The notes under the pieces: generated by a model
The model's database searches: none
The model's input: only the letters and a program-made list of their open reading frames with translations
Told to the model about the DNA's origin: nothing
Program-made: the position numbers and the translations under genes
Part shown: in pieces, positions 7,341 through 16,314 of the stretch
Position numbering within the stretch: position 1 is the first letter of the stretch
How the letters are laid out: every line of letters starts with the position of its first letter
NCBI GenBank assembly: GCA_937141935.1
Contig: CAKZQS010000004.1
Span: 186,001-250,000, forward strand
Direction of reading: 5' to 3'
Length of the DNA stretch: 64,000 nt
DNA from: an uncultured Ectothiorhodospiraceae bacterium
GTDB lineage: Bacteria > Pseudomonadota > Gammaproteobacteria > Nevskiales > Oceanococcaceae

Positions 7341-8999
7341 ATGAAAGCACTATCACCACAGGACGCCGGTTTTCTCTACCTGGAGCGCAGCAACCAGCCC
7401 ATGCACGTGGGCGGCTTGCACCTGTACAGCCTGCCGGCCGACGCCGGCGAGGGGTATATCGCCGAGCTGATCGAGTCCTGGCGACGCGGGCCCTTTGAGC
7501 CGCCCTTTAATCAGAAGCTGGTCTGGCCTCTGCGCCGCCTGGGGCAGCCCGCCTGGGTGCGCGATGCCGAGATCGATGCCGAATACCACCTGCGCCATTC
7601 GGCGCTGCCCTCGCCGGGGCGTTACCGCGAGATGTTCGCGCTGGTCTCGCGCCTGCACGGCACGCTGCTGCACCGCGACCGGCCGCTGTGGGAGGCGCAC
7701 CTGATCGAGGGCGTCGAGAGCAACCAGTTCGCGCTGTACACCAAGATGCACCACGCGATGATCGACGGCATGGGCGGCATGCGCCTGCTGCAGCGCGCGC
7801 TGTCGACCGACCCCGACCGCCGCGACATGGTGCCGCCCTGGGCGCTGGGCCGGCGCAAGCGCGGCGCGGGCAGTGCCGGCAACGCGCTGAGCCTGGGCGG
7901 ATTGCGCAGCATCGCCGAGCAGGTGGGCGAGACGGTCGGCGCGGTGCCCGGCGCGGTCAAGGGCATGCTGGCCTACGCCGATGCGATGCGCCACGCGAAC
8001 GACGACGGCCTGGCCTCGCCCTTCCGCGTGCCGCGCACCCCGCTGAACAGCCGCATTGGCGCGGCCCGCCGCTTCGTGGCCCAGAGCTGGAAGATCGAGC
8101 GCATCCGCGCCGCCGGCAAGGCCCTGGACGCCACGCTGAACGACATGGTGCTGGCGATGTCCGCCGGGGCCCTGCGCCGCTGGCTGATCGCGCATGCCGA
8201 GCTGCCGCGCACGCCGCTGTCGGCCATGGCCCCCGTGGCCTTGACGCCCAAGGATGCCGACGACTACGGCAATGCCGTCAGCGCGATCCTGTGCTCGCTG
8301 GCAACCAACATCGAGGAGCCGGTGGCCCGGCTGCAGGCGATTCAACGCTCGATGAACCAGGGCAAGGCGCTGCTGCAGTCGCTGTCCCGCGCCGAGATCA
8401 TGCTGCTGACGACGCTGGGCGCGGTGCCCACGGCGCTGCCGCTGGTGCTGGGCCTGGGGCACCGGTTGCCGCCCTTCAACGTGGTCATCTCCAACGTGCC
8501 CGGGCCGCGCGAGCGGCTGTACTGGAACGGGGCCCGGCTGGACGGCATGTACCCGGTGTCCATTCCGGCCAACGGCGTGGCCCTGAACATCACCGTAACC
8601 AGCTATGTCGACAGCCTGGACTTTGGCCTGATCGCCTGCCGGCGTTCGGTGCCCAGCGCCCAGCGCCTGATCGACTACCTGGAAGAGGCGCTGGCCGAGC
8701 TGGAGCAGGCCGCCGGCATCCCGACACCCACGCAGGCCGCCGCCGGCCCGGTGCCGCAGGCCACCGCGCGCAAGCCGACCGCCGCGGCCGCCAAAGCCCG
8801 GCCGGCGACAAAAAAATCTCCGGCCAAGGCGGGGGGCTCAGCGGCCGCCACGAGCCAGGCCGGCACCGGCCGTAGCGGGGGCGCCAGTGGCCGTGCCGCT
8901 GCCGGCAAGTCGAGCGGCGCCAAAGCCAAGTCGGCTGGGGGCGCGGGCCGCGCCAAGGCCGCGACGAGCCGCCGCCGCAAGGCCCCCGCGAAGTCCTGA
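7341..8999 (+). CDS. Wax ester synthase/diacylglycerol acyltransferase (WS/DGAT) with basic C-terminal tail
   Basis: 552 residues from ATG 7341, chosen because it follows GAGGGAG and matches the family N-terminus (LSPQDAGFLYLE). The frame is open far upstream, but that is antisense to argS. The family acylates alcohols or diacylglycerol with acyl-CoA to make wax esters or triacylglycerol at the inner membrane. The active-site HHAMIDG is at residues 137-143, NDMVLA near 267 and ISNVPGP near 383. Residues 461-552 form an extra Ala/Lys/Pro/Gly/Ser-rich tail resembling AlgP or histone H1 tails, ending in SRRRKAPAKS. This tail is not part of the fold and is unusual for the family. Confidence 0.93.
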   Translation: MKALSPQDAGFLYLERSNQPMHVGGLHLYSLPADAGEGYIAELIESWRRGPFEPPFNQKLVWPLRRLGQPAWVRDAEIDAEYHLRHSALPSPGRYREMFALVSRLHGTLLHRDRPLWEAHLIEGVESNQFALYTKMHHAMIDGMGGMRLLQRALSTDPDRRDMVPPWALGRRKRGAGSAGNALSLGGLRSIAEQVGETVGAVPGAVKGMLAYADAMRHANDDGLASPFRVPRTPLNSRIGAARRFVAQSWKIERIRAAGKALDATLNDMVLAMSAGALRRWLIAHAELPRTPLSAMAPVALTPKDADDYGNAVSAILCSLATNIEEPVARLQAIQRSMNQGKALLQSLSRAEIMLLTTLGAVPTALPLVLGLGHRLPPFNVVISNVPGPRERLYWNGARLDGMYPVSIPANGVALNITVTSYVDSLDFGLIACRRSVPSAQRLIDYLEEALAELEQAAGIPTPTQAAAGPVPQATARKPTAAAAKARPATKKSPAKAGGSAAATSQAGTGRSGGASGRAAAGKSSGAKAKSAGGAGRAKAATSRRRKAPAKS

Positions 9000-9027
9000 T
9001 CGGGGCCGCTCGCGGCGGCGGCGAGGG

Positions 9028-9064
9028 GCGCCGGGAAAGCCGTCATGCCGGGCCTTCCCGGCGC
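9028..9064. terminator. Terminator-like inverted repeat after the WS/DGAT gene
   Basis: GCGCCGGGAA (9028-9037) pairs exactly with TTCCCGGCGC (9055-9064), giving 10 base pairs with a 17-base loop. It lies 29 bases past the WS/DGAT stop. There is no T-run directly after it, so intrinsic termination is uncertain. Confidence 0.35.
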
Positions 9065-9074
9065 ACGACGCGCG

Positions 9075-9103
9075 TTGACTTTTGCGGACAAAATCAATAG
9101 CGT
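9075..9103 (+). promoter_or_regulatory. Candidate sigma-70-type promoter for the TonB receptor
   Basis: TTGACT (9075-9080, 5 of 6 to the -35 consensus) is followed after 17 bases by TAGCGT (9098-9103, 3 of 6 to the -10). This would leave a leader of about 100 bases before the receptor start at 9208. The -35 is good, the -10 weak. Confidence 0.35.
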
Positions 9104-9207
9104 CCACATCCTTGCGACCATGGCGACAGAAGGCGTGGCGCATGAGTTCCGTTCACGAAGTGAGACATGCGGGCTCGGTGGAGAGCCCTTGGGGAGTAAT
9201 CAGCACA

Positions 9208-12096
9208 ATGAAGTTCACGTTGTCCCGGCACGGCAGTCTGCGCCGGCAGGTGGCTCTGGTCACGGCTGGCGGTCTGGCGGCTGCGGCCGCACCGGCCATT
9301 GCCCAGGATGCCCAGGATGATGCCGTCGATCTGGATAAGGTCGAGGTCACCGGTTCGCGCATCCGTCGTGTCGATATCGAAACCGCAAGCCCGGTCTTCG
9401 TCATCGATCGCGAAGCCATCGAAAACTCCGGCGTTGCGACGCTGGGCGACCTGATGCAGGAAATGCCGTCGATTGCCGGCGCTGCAACCAACCCGCAGGT
9501 GAACAACGGCGGGGGCTCGGGTGCCTCCACGGTGTCGCTGCGTGGCCTGGGCAGCCAGCGCACGCTGGTGCTGCTGAACGGCCGCCGCCTGAACCTGTCG
9601 CCGCAGCTTGACGCCATCGACGTCAACGCGATCCCGGTGAACATGATCCAGCGCGTCGAAGTCCTGAAGGACGGCGCCTCGGCGATCTACGGTTCGGATG
9701 CCATCGGCGGCGTGGTGAACTTCATCACCCGCAACGATTTCTACGGCACCGAACTGCTGTTCAACGCCGGTGGCAGCTCGCGCGGCGACGCCGAGCGCGC
9801 CAGCATCTGGACGACGATGGGCGTGCCGACCAACAACGGCATGGTCCTGATGGGCGTCAACTACGACACCCGCGAGAAAGTGTCCTCGGCCGACCGCCCC
9901 TTCTCGGCGGTGCCGGTGGCCCTGTACAACGGCCAGCAGATCTCCTTTGGCTCCTCGCGGATCCCCAATGGTCGCTACGTGATCTCCCGCGAGGCCGCCA
10001 CGGCCGGTGGCGTGGATCTGACCGACCCGAACTGCGGCGACGGTGACACCGTGGCCGTGACCCGGATCGAAGGCCGCGAAGGCTCGGATTCCGCGGATTA
10101 CCGCTGCTACATCGCCGGCGGCCCGGGCAACGACACCTACAACTTCCAGGGTCAGAACGTGAACGTCACCCCGCAGGAGCGCTTTGGCGCCTTCCTGAAC
10201 GGTGAGTGGAGCCTGTTCAACAGCCTGGGCCCGGTCAGCGACCTGCGTTTCTACACGACGGTGCTGGCCAACAACACGACGGCGAACTTCCAGATCGCGC
10301 CCGAGCCCTTCGACTCGCGCCCGCCCTTCGCCAACGTGGTGGCCTCGGAAGACAGCGTCTTCAACCCCTTCGGCGAGGACATCAGCGACCTGCGTCTGCG
10401 CCTGCTGCGCGTCGGCAACCGCGTCGAGGAGTTCAAGACCGACAAGTTCTACGTCGCGACCGGCCTGGAAGGCTATGTCTTCGACGACTGGGCCTGGGAC
10501 CTGAACTACATCGACGCGCGTGACCGTCAGCAGACGGAAGCCTTCGGCGAGCTGTTCACGACCCCGACCCAGGCCGCGATCGGCCCGAGCTTCCGCGACG
10601 AGAACGGTGTCCCGCGCTGCGGCACCCCGGACAACGTCATCGAAGGCTGTATCCCGGCCGACTTCTTCCGCGAGTTCGACCCGAACCGTGACAACCAGGC
10701 CCAGGCCTTTGCCCGCCTGGCGCCGCTGGTTCACGACCGGGCCGACACCTCGCTGAAGTCCTACAGCTTCAACGTGACCGGCGATGCGATGTACCTGCCG
10801 GCCGGCGCCCTGGGCGTGGCCGTGGGTTATGAGCACCGCACCGAGGAAGCCGAGACCGTGCCTGACGCCCTGCGCGTCAACGGCCTGGTTTCGGGTAACC
10901 AGTCCTCGCCGACCTTTGGTTCGGTCTCGGTGGATGAGGTCTATGCCGAAGCCGCGATTCCGCTGCTCTCCGACATGGACTACATCGAGAGCCTGGAGCT
11001 GAGCCTGGGCGTGCGCTTCTCGGACTACTCGACCTTTGGCGATACCACCAACAGCAAGATCGGCCTGCAGTGGCGCCCGATCCGCAACCTGCTGGTGCGT
11101 TCGACCTATGCCGAGGTCTTCCGCGCCCCGACGATCGACGATCTGTTCGGTGGCCAGAACGACAGCGCCGAGAGCTACTCGGATCCCTGTAACGGTCTGA
11201 CGACCCCGCAGGGCCAGAACGCGAACATCGATGCCGCCTGCCAGAACGTGGCGCGTGACGGCAGCTTCCAGCAGGGCGACAGCCAGCTGCCGGCCACCGT
11301 GGGTTCGAACCCGAACCTGCAGCCGGAGGAAGGCGATGTGCTGACGGCCGGTTTCGTCTGGAGCGCGCCCTTTGGTTGGGAGCCGCTGACCTTCGAAGTG
11401 GATGCCTTCTCCTTCGACATCTCCGACACGATCGGCGAAGTCGGCACGAACATCCGCCTGTCGCAGTGCTTCAACAACGGCCTGTTCTGTGATTCCTTCA
11501 CCCGGGACGAGAACGGTCAGGTCAACTCGCTGATCGATGTCACCGACAACGTCGGCCGCCTGCAGGCGGAAGGTGTGGACATCGGCCTGCGCTACGACTT
11601 CGGCCGCACTTCGCTGGGCCAGTTCAACTGGAACATCGACTCGACCTGGCTGCACGAGAACACCAACGAGCGCATCGAAGGCGATCCGACCACCCGGGTT
11701 GAGAACGTGGGTCGCTTCAGCGAGTCCTCGGCCGGTGGTGATGGTCACTACGCCCGCTGGCGTGCCCTGTCGCGCCTGCGCTGGTCCGATGGCAACTGGA
11801 GCGGCAACTGGTCGGCCCGTTACATCGGCGCGGTCAAGGAGACCCCGGGAGACTTCGGCGATCCGAACAACCCGAACTTCGTTTCCGAGCGTGAAGTGGG
11901 CTCTCAGCTGATTCACGACGTTCAGCTCTCGTACAACTTCGAGGAGTACAAGACCAAGCTGAGCCTGGGCGTGGACAACGTGACCGACGAGCTGGCCCCG
12001 ATCATCTACTCGGGCTTCAACGGCACGACCGACGTCCGCACCTACGACACGATCGGCACCTTCGTCTACCTGCAGGCGAAGATGACCTTCGAGTAA
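9208..12096 (+). CDS. TonB-dependent outer-membrane receptor
   Basis: 962 residues from ATG 9208, chosen because it follows GGGGAG and gives a proper signal peptide ending APAIAQ; ATGs further upstream in frame would give a long non-signal extension. After a TonB-box-like EVTGSRIRR comes a plug domain with LRGLGSQRTLVLLNGRR and VEVLKDGASAIYGSDAIGG, then a long beta-barrel ending VYLQAKMTFE. The last residue is Glu rather than the usual aromatic. It would import a large substrate, not identifiable from sequence, using energy from a TonB-ExbB-ExbD complex such as the one at 30545-33466. Confidence 0.95.
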   Translation: MKFTLSRHGSLRRQVALVTAGGLAAAAAPAIAQDAQDDAVDLDKVEVTGSRIRRVDIETASPVFVIDREAIENSGVATLGDLMQEMPSIAGAATNPQVNNGGGSGASTVSLRGLGSQRTLVLLNGRRLNLSPQLDAIDVNAIPVNMIQRVEVLKDGASAIYGSDAIGGVVNFITRNDFYGTELLFNAGGSSRGDAERASIWTTMGVPTNNGMVLMGVNYDTREKVSSADRPFSAVPVALYNGQQISFGSSRIPNGRYVISREAATAGGVDLTDPNCGDGDTVAVTRIEGREGSDSADYRCYIAGGPGNDTYNFQGQNVNVTPQERFGAFLNGEWSLFNSLGPVSDLRFYTTVLANNTTANFQIAPEPFDSRPPFANVVASEDSVFNPFGEDISDLRLRLLRVGNRVEEFKTDKFYVATGLEGYVFDDWAWDLNYIDARDRQQTEAFGELFTTPTQAAIGPSFRDENGVPRCGTPDNVIEGCIPADFFREFDPNRDNQAQAFARLAPLVHDRADTSLKSYSFNVTGDAMYLPAGALGVAVGYEHRTEEAETVPDALRVNGLVSGNQSSPTFGSVSVDEVYAEAAIPLLSDMDYIESLELSLGVRFSDYSTFGDTTNSKIGLQWRPIRNLLVRSTYAEVFRAPTIDDLFGGQNDSAESYSDPCNGLTTPQGQNANIDAACQNVARDGSFQQGDSQLPATVGSNPNLQPEEGDVLTAGFVWSAPFGWEPLTFEVDAFSFDISDTIGEVGTNIRLSQCFNNGLFCDSFTRDENGQVNSLIDVTDNVGRLQAEGVDIGLRYDFGRTSLGQFNWNIDSTWLHENTNERIEGDPTTRVENVGRFSESSAGGDGHYARWRALSRLRWSDGNWSGNWSARYIGAVKETPGDFGDPNNPNFVSEREVGSQLIHDVQLSYNFEEYKTKLSLGVDNVTDELAPIIYSGFNGTTDVRTYDTIGTFVYLQAKMTFE

Positions 12097-12139
12097 GCGC
12101 GACAAGGCCGCCCCTCGCGGGGCGGCGGTCTACGCACAA

Positions 12140-12170
12140 AGAGCCGCGCCCAGCGCGGCTCTTTTTTTTT
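12140..12170 (+). terminator. Rho-independent terminator of the TonB receptor gene
   Basis: AGAGCCGCGC, a 3-base loop, and GCGCGGCTCT form a 10-bp stem directly followed by a run of T. A second GC-rich hairpin (CCGCCCC/GGGGCGG) lies just upstream at about 12111-12127. Confidence 0.92.
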
Positions 12171-12224
12171 GCCCGCGGCAGGCTGCTAGGCTGTGGCCTT
12201 TGTCGCCCAGCCGGCCCCGAGCGT

Positions 12225-12896
12225 ATGAGCCCCAGCGCGCTGCCCACACCCCGCCCCTACAGCGGCCGCGAGGAAGCGGCGCATGCGATCACCCACGGGC
12301 TGGCGGCCGTGGCCAGCATCGTCGCGCTGACCGTGCTGGTGACGATGGCGGCGCTGCATGGCAGCACGCTGCATGTCACGGCCGTGGCGATCTACGGCGC
12401 CAGCCTGATCCTGCTGTACACGGCCTCGACGCTGTATCACAGCATTCCCGTCGAGGCGGCGCGGCGCGTGTTGCACACGCTGGATCACGCGGCGATCTAT
12501 GTGCTGATCGCCGGCTCCTACACCCCCTTCGCGCTGGTGGCGCTGGAGGGCGCGATTCGCTGGTGGCTGATGGGGCTGGTGTGGTCGCTGGCGCTGGCTG
12601 GCGTGATCTTCAAGGTCTTCTACACCGGCCGCTTCCGGCGCCTGTCCACGGCGCTGTATCTGCTGATGGGCTGGATGGTGGTCTTCTTCGCCGAGCCGAT
12701 CCTCGCCGCGGTGCCGGCCGGGGGGCTATGGCTGCTGGCGGCCGGCGGCGTGGCCTACACCATTGGCGCCGTGTTCTACCTGTGGCGCAGCCTGCGCTAC
12801 AACCACGCGATCTGGCATCTCTTCGTGATGGCGGGCAGCGTGCTGCAGTTTCTGGCGGTGTACTGGTACGTCATTCCGCACCCGCCCGCGACGTAG
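12225..12896 (+). CDS. Hemolysin III family integral membrane protein (TrhA/YqfA type)
   Basis: 223 residues with about seven hydrophobic helices. The family hallmarks are present: EEAAHAITHGLAA at the N-terminus, STLYHSIP in the second helix region, LDHAAIYVLIAGSYTPF in the centre, and a C-terminal HLFVMAGS. These conserved Ser/His/Asp residues form the presumed metal site of the PAQR/HlyIII superfamily. E. coli TrhA has been linked to membrane homeostasis; true haemolysis is doubtful. It follows the terminator at 12140-12170, so it is probably transcribed separately. Confidence 0.93.
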   Translation: MSPSALPTPRPYSGREEAAHAITHGLAAVASIVALTVLVTMAALHGSTLHVTAVAIYGASLILLYTASTLYHSIPVEAARRVLHTLDHAAIYVLIAGSYTPFALVALEGAIRWWLMGLVWSLALAGVIFKVFYTGRFRRLSTALYLLMGWMVVFFAEPILAAVPAGGLWLLAAGGVAYTIGAVFYLWRSLRYNHAIWHLFVMAGSVLQFLAVYWYVIPHPPAT

Positions 12897-12951
12897 GCGC
12901 GCGCCGCCGCCACGCCGACCGGTCGCAACCCGCGGACAGCCGCGCGGGGGA

Positions 12952-14163
12952 CTAGGCCCGACGGCGGCGCCAGATCGCCCAGAGCAGGGCCGCCACCGCC
13001 AGCAGCAGCAGGAATGCGGGGCGCAGGTTGCGCGGCGCGTCGTCAGCCGGGGCCACGCCCGGGCCGCTGCCATCGGCCTCCAACGCCAGCGTGCGGGCCG
13101 GGCCCGCCCAGCGGCCGTTGTCGCAGGACAGCGGGGGCCGCCGCGCCGCGCCGACCTCCAGCCGCAGCGGCAGCGGCGTGCCCGCCGGCAGCCGCAGCTC
13201 CAGCGCGTCGTGGGCGAGTTGCCAGCGCAGCGCCAGGTCCTCTGGCTCGGCGCGCAGGCGCCACTGGCCGTCGCCGACGGCGGCAAAGCCCACCTCGGCC
13301 GGGCCCTGGCCGGCCCGCCAGCCCCCGCGCGACTTCCAGGCATCGCCGTCGTCGAGCCGCGAATCCACGCGCATGGCGCCCAGCTGCGCCGGGGCGCCCA
13401 CCGGCCGGGCGCCGCGGATCGGCAGCGCGCGGGGGTTGTCGGCCACGCCCTGCGCATCGGTGGGCAGGGTGAACCATTGCAACGGGCGCTGGCCGCGGTC
13501 CTGCTGCAGCAGGATGCCCATCGCCGGCGGCACGTCGCGCAGGCCGGGGCTCAGGTCCAGCGCCATCCAGCTCGTGGGCAGCGGTTCCACCAGCAGCAGT
13601 TTGCCGCCGCTGCGGCGCAAGGCCAGCGGCAGGCTCCATTGCTCGAGATTCGGGCTGCTGCGCAGGGTCAGCTCGCGGCCGGCCAGCGCCGGGTCCAGTT
13701 CCACGGCGGCCACCCGGCCCGGCAGCCCGCGCAGGTCCAGGATCAGCCGCGGGTAGGGCGGCTGCGCGCGTACGCCGGGCGGCAGGCGCAGGCGGGCGCT
13801 GCCGTCAGCGCCGACGACGGGCTGCGCGCCACGCGGGGCGGCCAGCACCGGGACTTCGAGCCCCGCCTGCAGGCCGCGCTCGGCGGGCACGCACAGCGCC
13901 AGGGGTTGCTCGCGGCCTTCGGGGCCGAAGGCCTGCAGGGCGCGCGGATGCGCGCCGGCCAGCGCGCGCCAGGCGGGCTCGTCTAGCGGCAGGCGCAGCC
14001 AGCCGGGGGCGGGCTCGGCGTCGACCCGCAGCGCCGCGGCCGCCGCCGTGGGCAGCGCACCGGCGAGCAGCGCAGCGAACAGGGTTGCTGCGAACAGGGG
14101 CGCGGCGAACAGGGGCGCGAACCATGCGGCGGGCGAAAGGGGGCGCAGTCGGGCGACAGGCAT
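12952..14163 (-). CDS. DUF3999-like periplasmic protein anchored by a C-terminal helix
   Basis: 403 residues. A signal sequence at the N-terminus contains a repeated PLFAA/TLFAA/LLAG motif. The middle is a beta-rich extracytoplasmic region, and a single C-terminal transmembrane helix (AFLLLLAVAALLWAIW) ends in RRRRA. Architecture and length match DUF3999 proteins, whose function is not known. The usual DUF2339 partner is not adjacent. It lies 3 bases after the priA stop on the same strand and is probably cotranscribed with it. The family assignment rests on overall resemblance, not on a diagnostic motif. Confidence 0.6.
   Translation of the reverse strand: MPVARLRPLSPAAWFAPLFAAPLFAATLFAALLAGALPTAAAAALRVDAEPAPGWLRLPLDEPAWRALAGAHPRALQAFGPEGREQPLALCVPAERGLQAGLEVPVLAAPRGAQPVVGADGSARLRLPPGVRAQPPYPRLILDLRGLPGRVAAVELDPALAGRELTLRSSPNLEQWSLPLALRRSGGKLLLVEPLPTSWMALDLSPGLRDVPPAMGILLQQDRGQRPLQWFTLPTDAQGVADNPRALPIRGARPVGAPAQLGAMRVDSRLDDGDAWKSRGGWRAGQGPAEVGFAAVGDGQWRLRAEPEDLALRWQLAHDALELRLPAGTPLPLRLEVGAARRPPLSCDNGRWAGPARTLALEADGSGPGVAPADDAPRNLRPAFLLLLAVAALLWAIWRRRRA
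14075..14119. repeat. Three tandem 15-bp units inside the DUF3999-like signal peptide
   Basis: Units begin GCGAACAGGG at 14075, 14090 and 14105. The second and third are identical over all 15 bases and the first differs in its last five. Being a multiple of 3, changes in copy number would lengthen or shorten the signal peptide by five residues without a frameshift. Confidence 0.8.
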
Positions 14164-14166
14164 GGC

Positions 14167-16314
14167 TCAGTCCAGGGTCCAGGGATCGACGTCGAAGGCC
14201 CAGCGTACCGAGCGCGCCCAGCGCGCGTCTTGCAGCGTGGCTCGCAGCTGCCGCAGCAGCGGGTGCAACTGCCCGCGGCGGCTGGCCCGCCACAACAGCT
14301 GGGCACGCTCGCGGCCGGCGCGCCGTGGCCGCGACACCGGGCCCAGCAGGTCCACCCCCTCGGCCTGCCAGCGGCCCGGCTCCAGGGCTTGCCAGAAGGC
14401 CTCCAGGGCCGCGCTTTCCGGGGCTTCGATGCGCAGCAGGGCCACGTGTGCGTAGGGCGGCCAGCCGGCCTCGGCGCGTTCGGCCAGCAGCGCCTGCGAC
14501 AGGCCGCCGTAGCCGCCGGCCAGCCAGGCCTGGAGGTGGGGGTGGGTCGGCGCGCGGGTCTGGATGACGCAGGCCGCATCCTGGGCGCGGCGTCCGGCGC
14601 GCCCGCGCACCTGGCTCAGCAGCTGGCCCAGCCGCTCGGTGGCGCGAAAGTCCGCGCTGTACAGGCCGCCGTCCGCATCGACCACGGCCACCAGCGACAG
14701 GGCCGGAAAGTCGTGGCCCTTGGCCAGCATCTGGGTGCCGACGACGATGGGCGCCCGCCGCTGCGCGATGTCCTCCAGCGCGCTTTCCAGCGCGCCGCGC
14801 TGCCCCAGGCTGTCGCGGTCGAAGCGCAGCACGGGCGTATCGGGAAAGGCGCGCTCGGCCGCCTCGACCACGCGCTGCGTGCCCCAGCCCACGGGCAGCA
14901 GCTGGCTCCCGTCGCAGCTGGCGCAGCCCGTCGGCGGGCGCTGGCGGCTGTCGCAATGGTGGCAACGCAGCTCGCCGGCGCCGCGGTGCCAGACCATGGC
15001 GCTGTCGCAGCGTGCGCACTGCGGCGACCATTGGCACTCCGGGCAATACAGCACCGGCGCGTAGCCACGGCGGTTCAGGAACAAGAAGCACTGCCCCTGC
15101 GCGTCCAGGTGCTCGCGCATCAGCGCGCGCAGCGCCGGCGACAGCGGCTCGGCCGCCGGCAGCGGACGCAGGTCGACCAGCCGCAGGTCCTGCTGGCCGC
15201 GCTGCGGCGCCGGCAGGCTGTGCTCGACGTAGCGGCCCTGCGTGGCGTTGTGCAGGCTTTCCAGGCTGGGTGTGGCGCTGCCCAGCAGCACGGCGCAATC
15301 CTGCAGCTGGCCGCGGTACACGGCCAGGTCCCGCGCGGAATAGCGCAGGCCGTCCTGCTGCTTGTAGGAGGCCTCGTGCTCCTCGTCGACGATCAGCAGC
15401 CCCAGCCGCGGCAGCGGCGTGAACACGCCGGAGCGCGTGGCCAGCACGAAGTCGGCCTCGCCGCTGGCGGCGGCATGCCACAGCGCGTGCCGCGCCCCGT
15501 CCGGCAGGCCCGAGTGCAGCACGCCGACGCGGGCCCGCAGGCGGGCGCGCACGCGCGCGATCATCTGCGGCGTCAGCGCGATCTCCGGCACCAGCATCAG
15601 CACCTGCTGGCCGGCGGCGATGACCTCGGCGGCGCGCGCCAGGTAGACCTCGGTCTTGCCGCTGCCGGTGGGCCCGATCAGCAGCTGTGGGCGCGAGCCG
15701 GCGCCGCGGATGGCCTCCAGCGCCTGCTGCTGGCCGCTGCGCAGTGTTGCCGGCTCGGCGCCGGGGCTGTGCGGGGCCACGTCGTCGCAGCGCTGGCTGA
15801 CCTCCGCCCACCCCTGCGCGACCAGGCGGCTGAGGACCGTGGCCGGCGCGTGCAGGGCCTCGCGCGCGCAACCCTCGGGCGCCGCCGCCAGCTGCTCCAG
15901 CACCGCACGCTGGCGGGCGCCGCGCGGGCGCCCGGCGGCCAGCGTGGCCTGCCCCGCGGCGGTGATCTGATAGTGGTGTACCCTGCGCGGCGCCCGATGC
16001 GCCTGCGCGGGCAGGGCGGTGGCCACGCACAGCCCCAGCGGGTGCAGATAATGCCGCGCGGCGAATTCGAGCAGGGCGCGCAGCGGCGCGTCCAGCAGCG
16101 GGGCCTCGCCCAGCACGGCGGTGGCGGCGCGCAGCTTGGCCGCCGGCACGGCGCTGTCGGCCGCGCTGTCCATCACGATGCCGACCAGTTCACGCCGCCC
16201 GAAGGGCACGCGCAGCGCGTGGCCCAGGGGCGCGGCGCCGCTCCAGCCGGCGGGCGGGCGGTAATCGTAGACCTCGCTGCCGGCCACCGGCAGCGCCACC
16301 CGCCAGACCGCCAC
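14167..16314 (-). CDS. priA: Primosomal replication restart helicase PriA
   Basis: 715 residues, typical length. It starts with GTG at 16314 (MAVWRVALPV), which overlaps the stop of the antiporter gene by one base (TAGTG). An N-terminal DNA-binding region precedes Walker A GPTGSGKT (residues 214-221) and Walker B DEEH (LLIVDEEHEASYK). Zinc-binding cysteines follow in CPECQWSPQCARC, CHHC and CASC, then helicase motifs V-VI (GTQMLAKGHDFP, QVRGRAGR). It reloads the replisome at stalled forks. Confidence 0.97.
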   Translation of the reverse strand: MAVWRVALPVAGSEVYDYRPPAGWSGAAPLGHALRVPFGRRELVGIVMDSAADSAVPAAKLRAATAVLGEAPLLDAPLRALLEFAARHYLHPLGLCVATALPAQAHRAPRRVHHYQITAAGQATLAAGRPRGARQRAVLEQLAAAPEGCAREALHAPATVLSRLVAQGWAEVSQRCDDVAPHSPGAEPATLRSGQQQALEAIRGAGSRPQLLIGPTGSGKTEVYLARAAEVIAAGQQVLMLVPEIALTPQMIARVRARLRARVGVLHSGLPDGARHALWHAAASGEADFVLATRSGVFTPLPRLGLLIVDEEHEASYKQQDGLRYSARDLAVYRGQLQDCAVLLGSATPSLESLHNATQGRYVEHSLPAPQRGQQDLRLVDLRPLPAAEPLSPALRALMREHLDAQGQCFLFLNRRGYAPVLYCPECQWSPQCARCDSAMVWHRGAGELRCHHCDSRQRPPTGCASCDGSQLLPVGWGTQRVVEAAERAFPDTPVLRFDRDSLGQRGALESALEDIAQRRAPIVVGTQMLAKGHDFPALSLVAVVDADGGLYSADFRATERLGQLLSQVRGRAGRRAQDAACVIQTRAPTHPHLQAWLAGGYGGLSQALLAERAEAGWPPYAHVALLRIEAPESAALEAFWQALEPGRWQAEGVDLLGPVSRPRRAGRERAQLLWRASRRGQLHPLLRQLRATLQDARWARSVRWAFDVDPWTLD

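Noticed and set aside
9094..12105. 1003-residue open frame opposite the TonB receptor
   Set aside because: A GC-rich shadow of a well-supported gene; its His/Val/Gln/Arg-rich composition and lack of motifs are typical of antisense frames.
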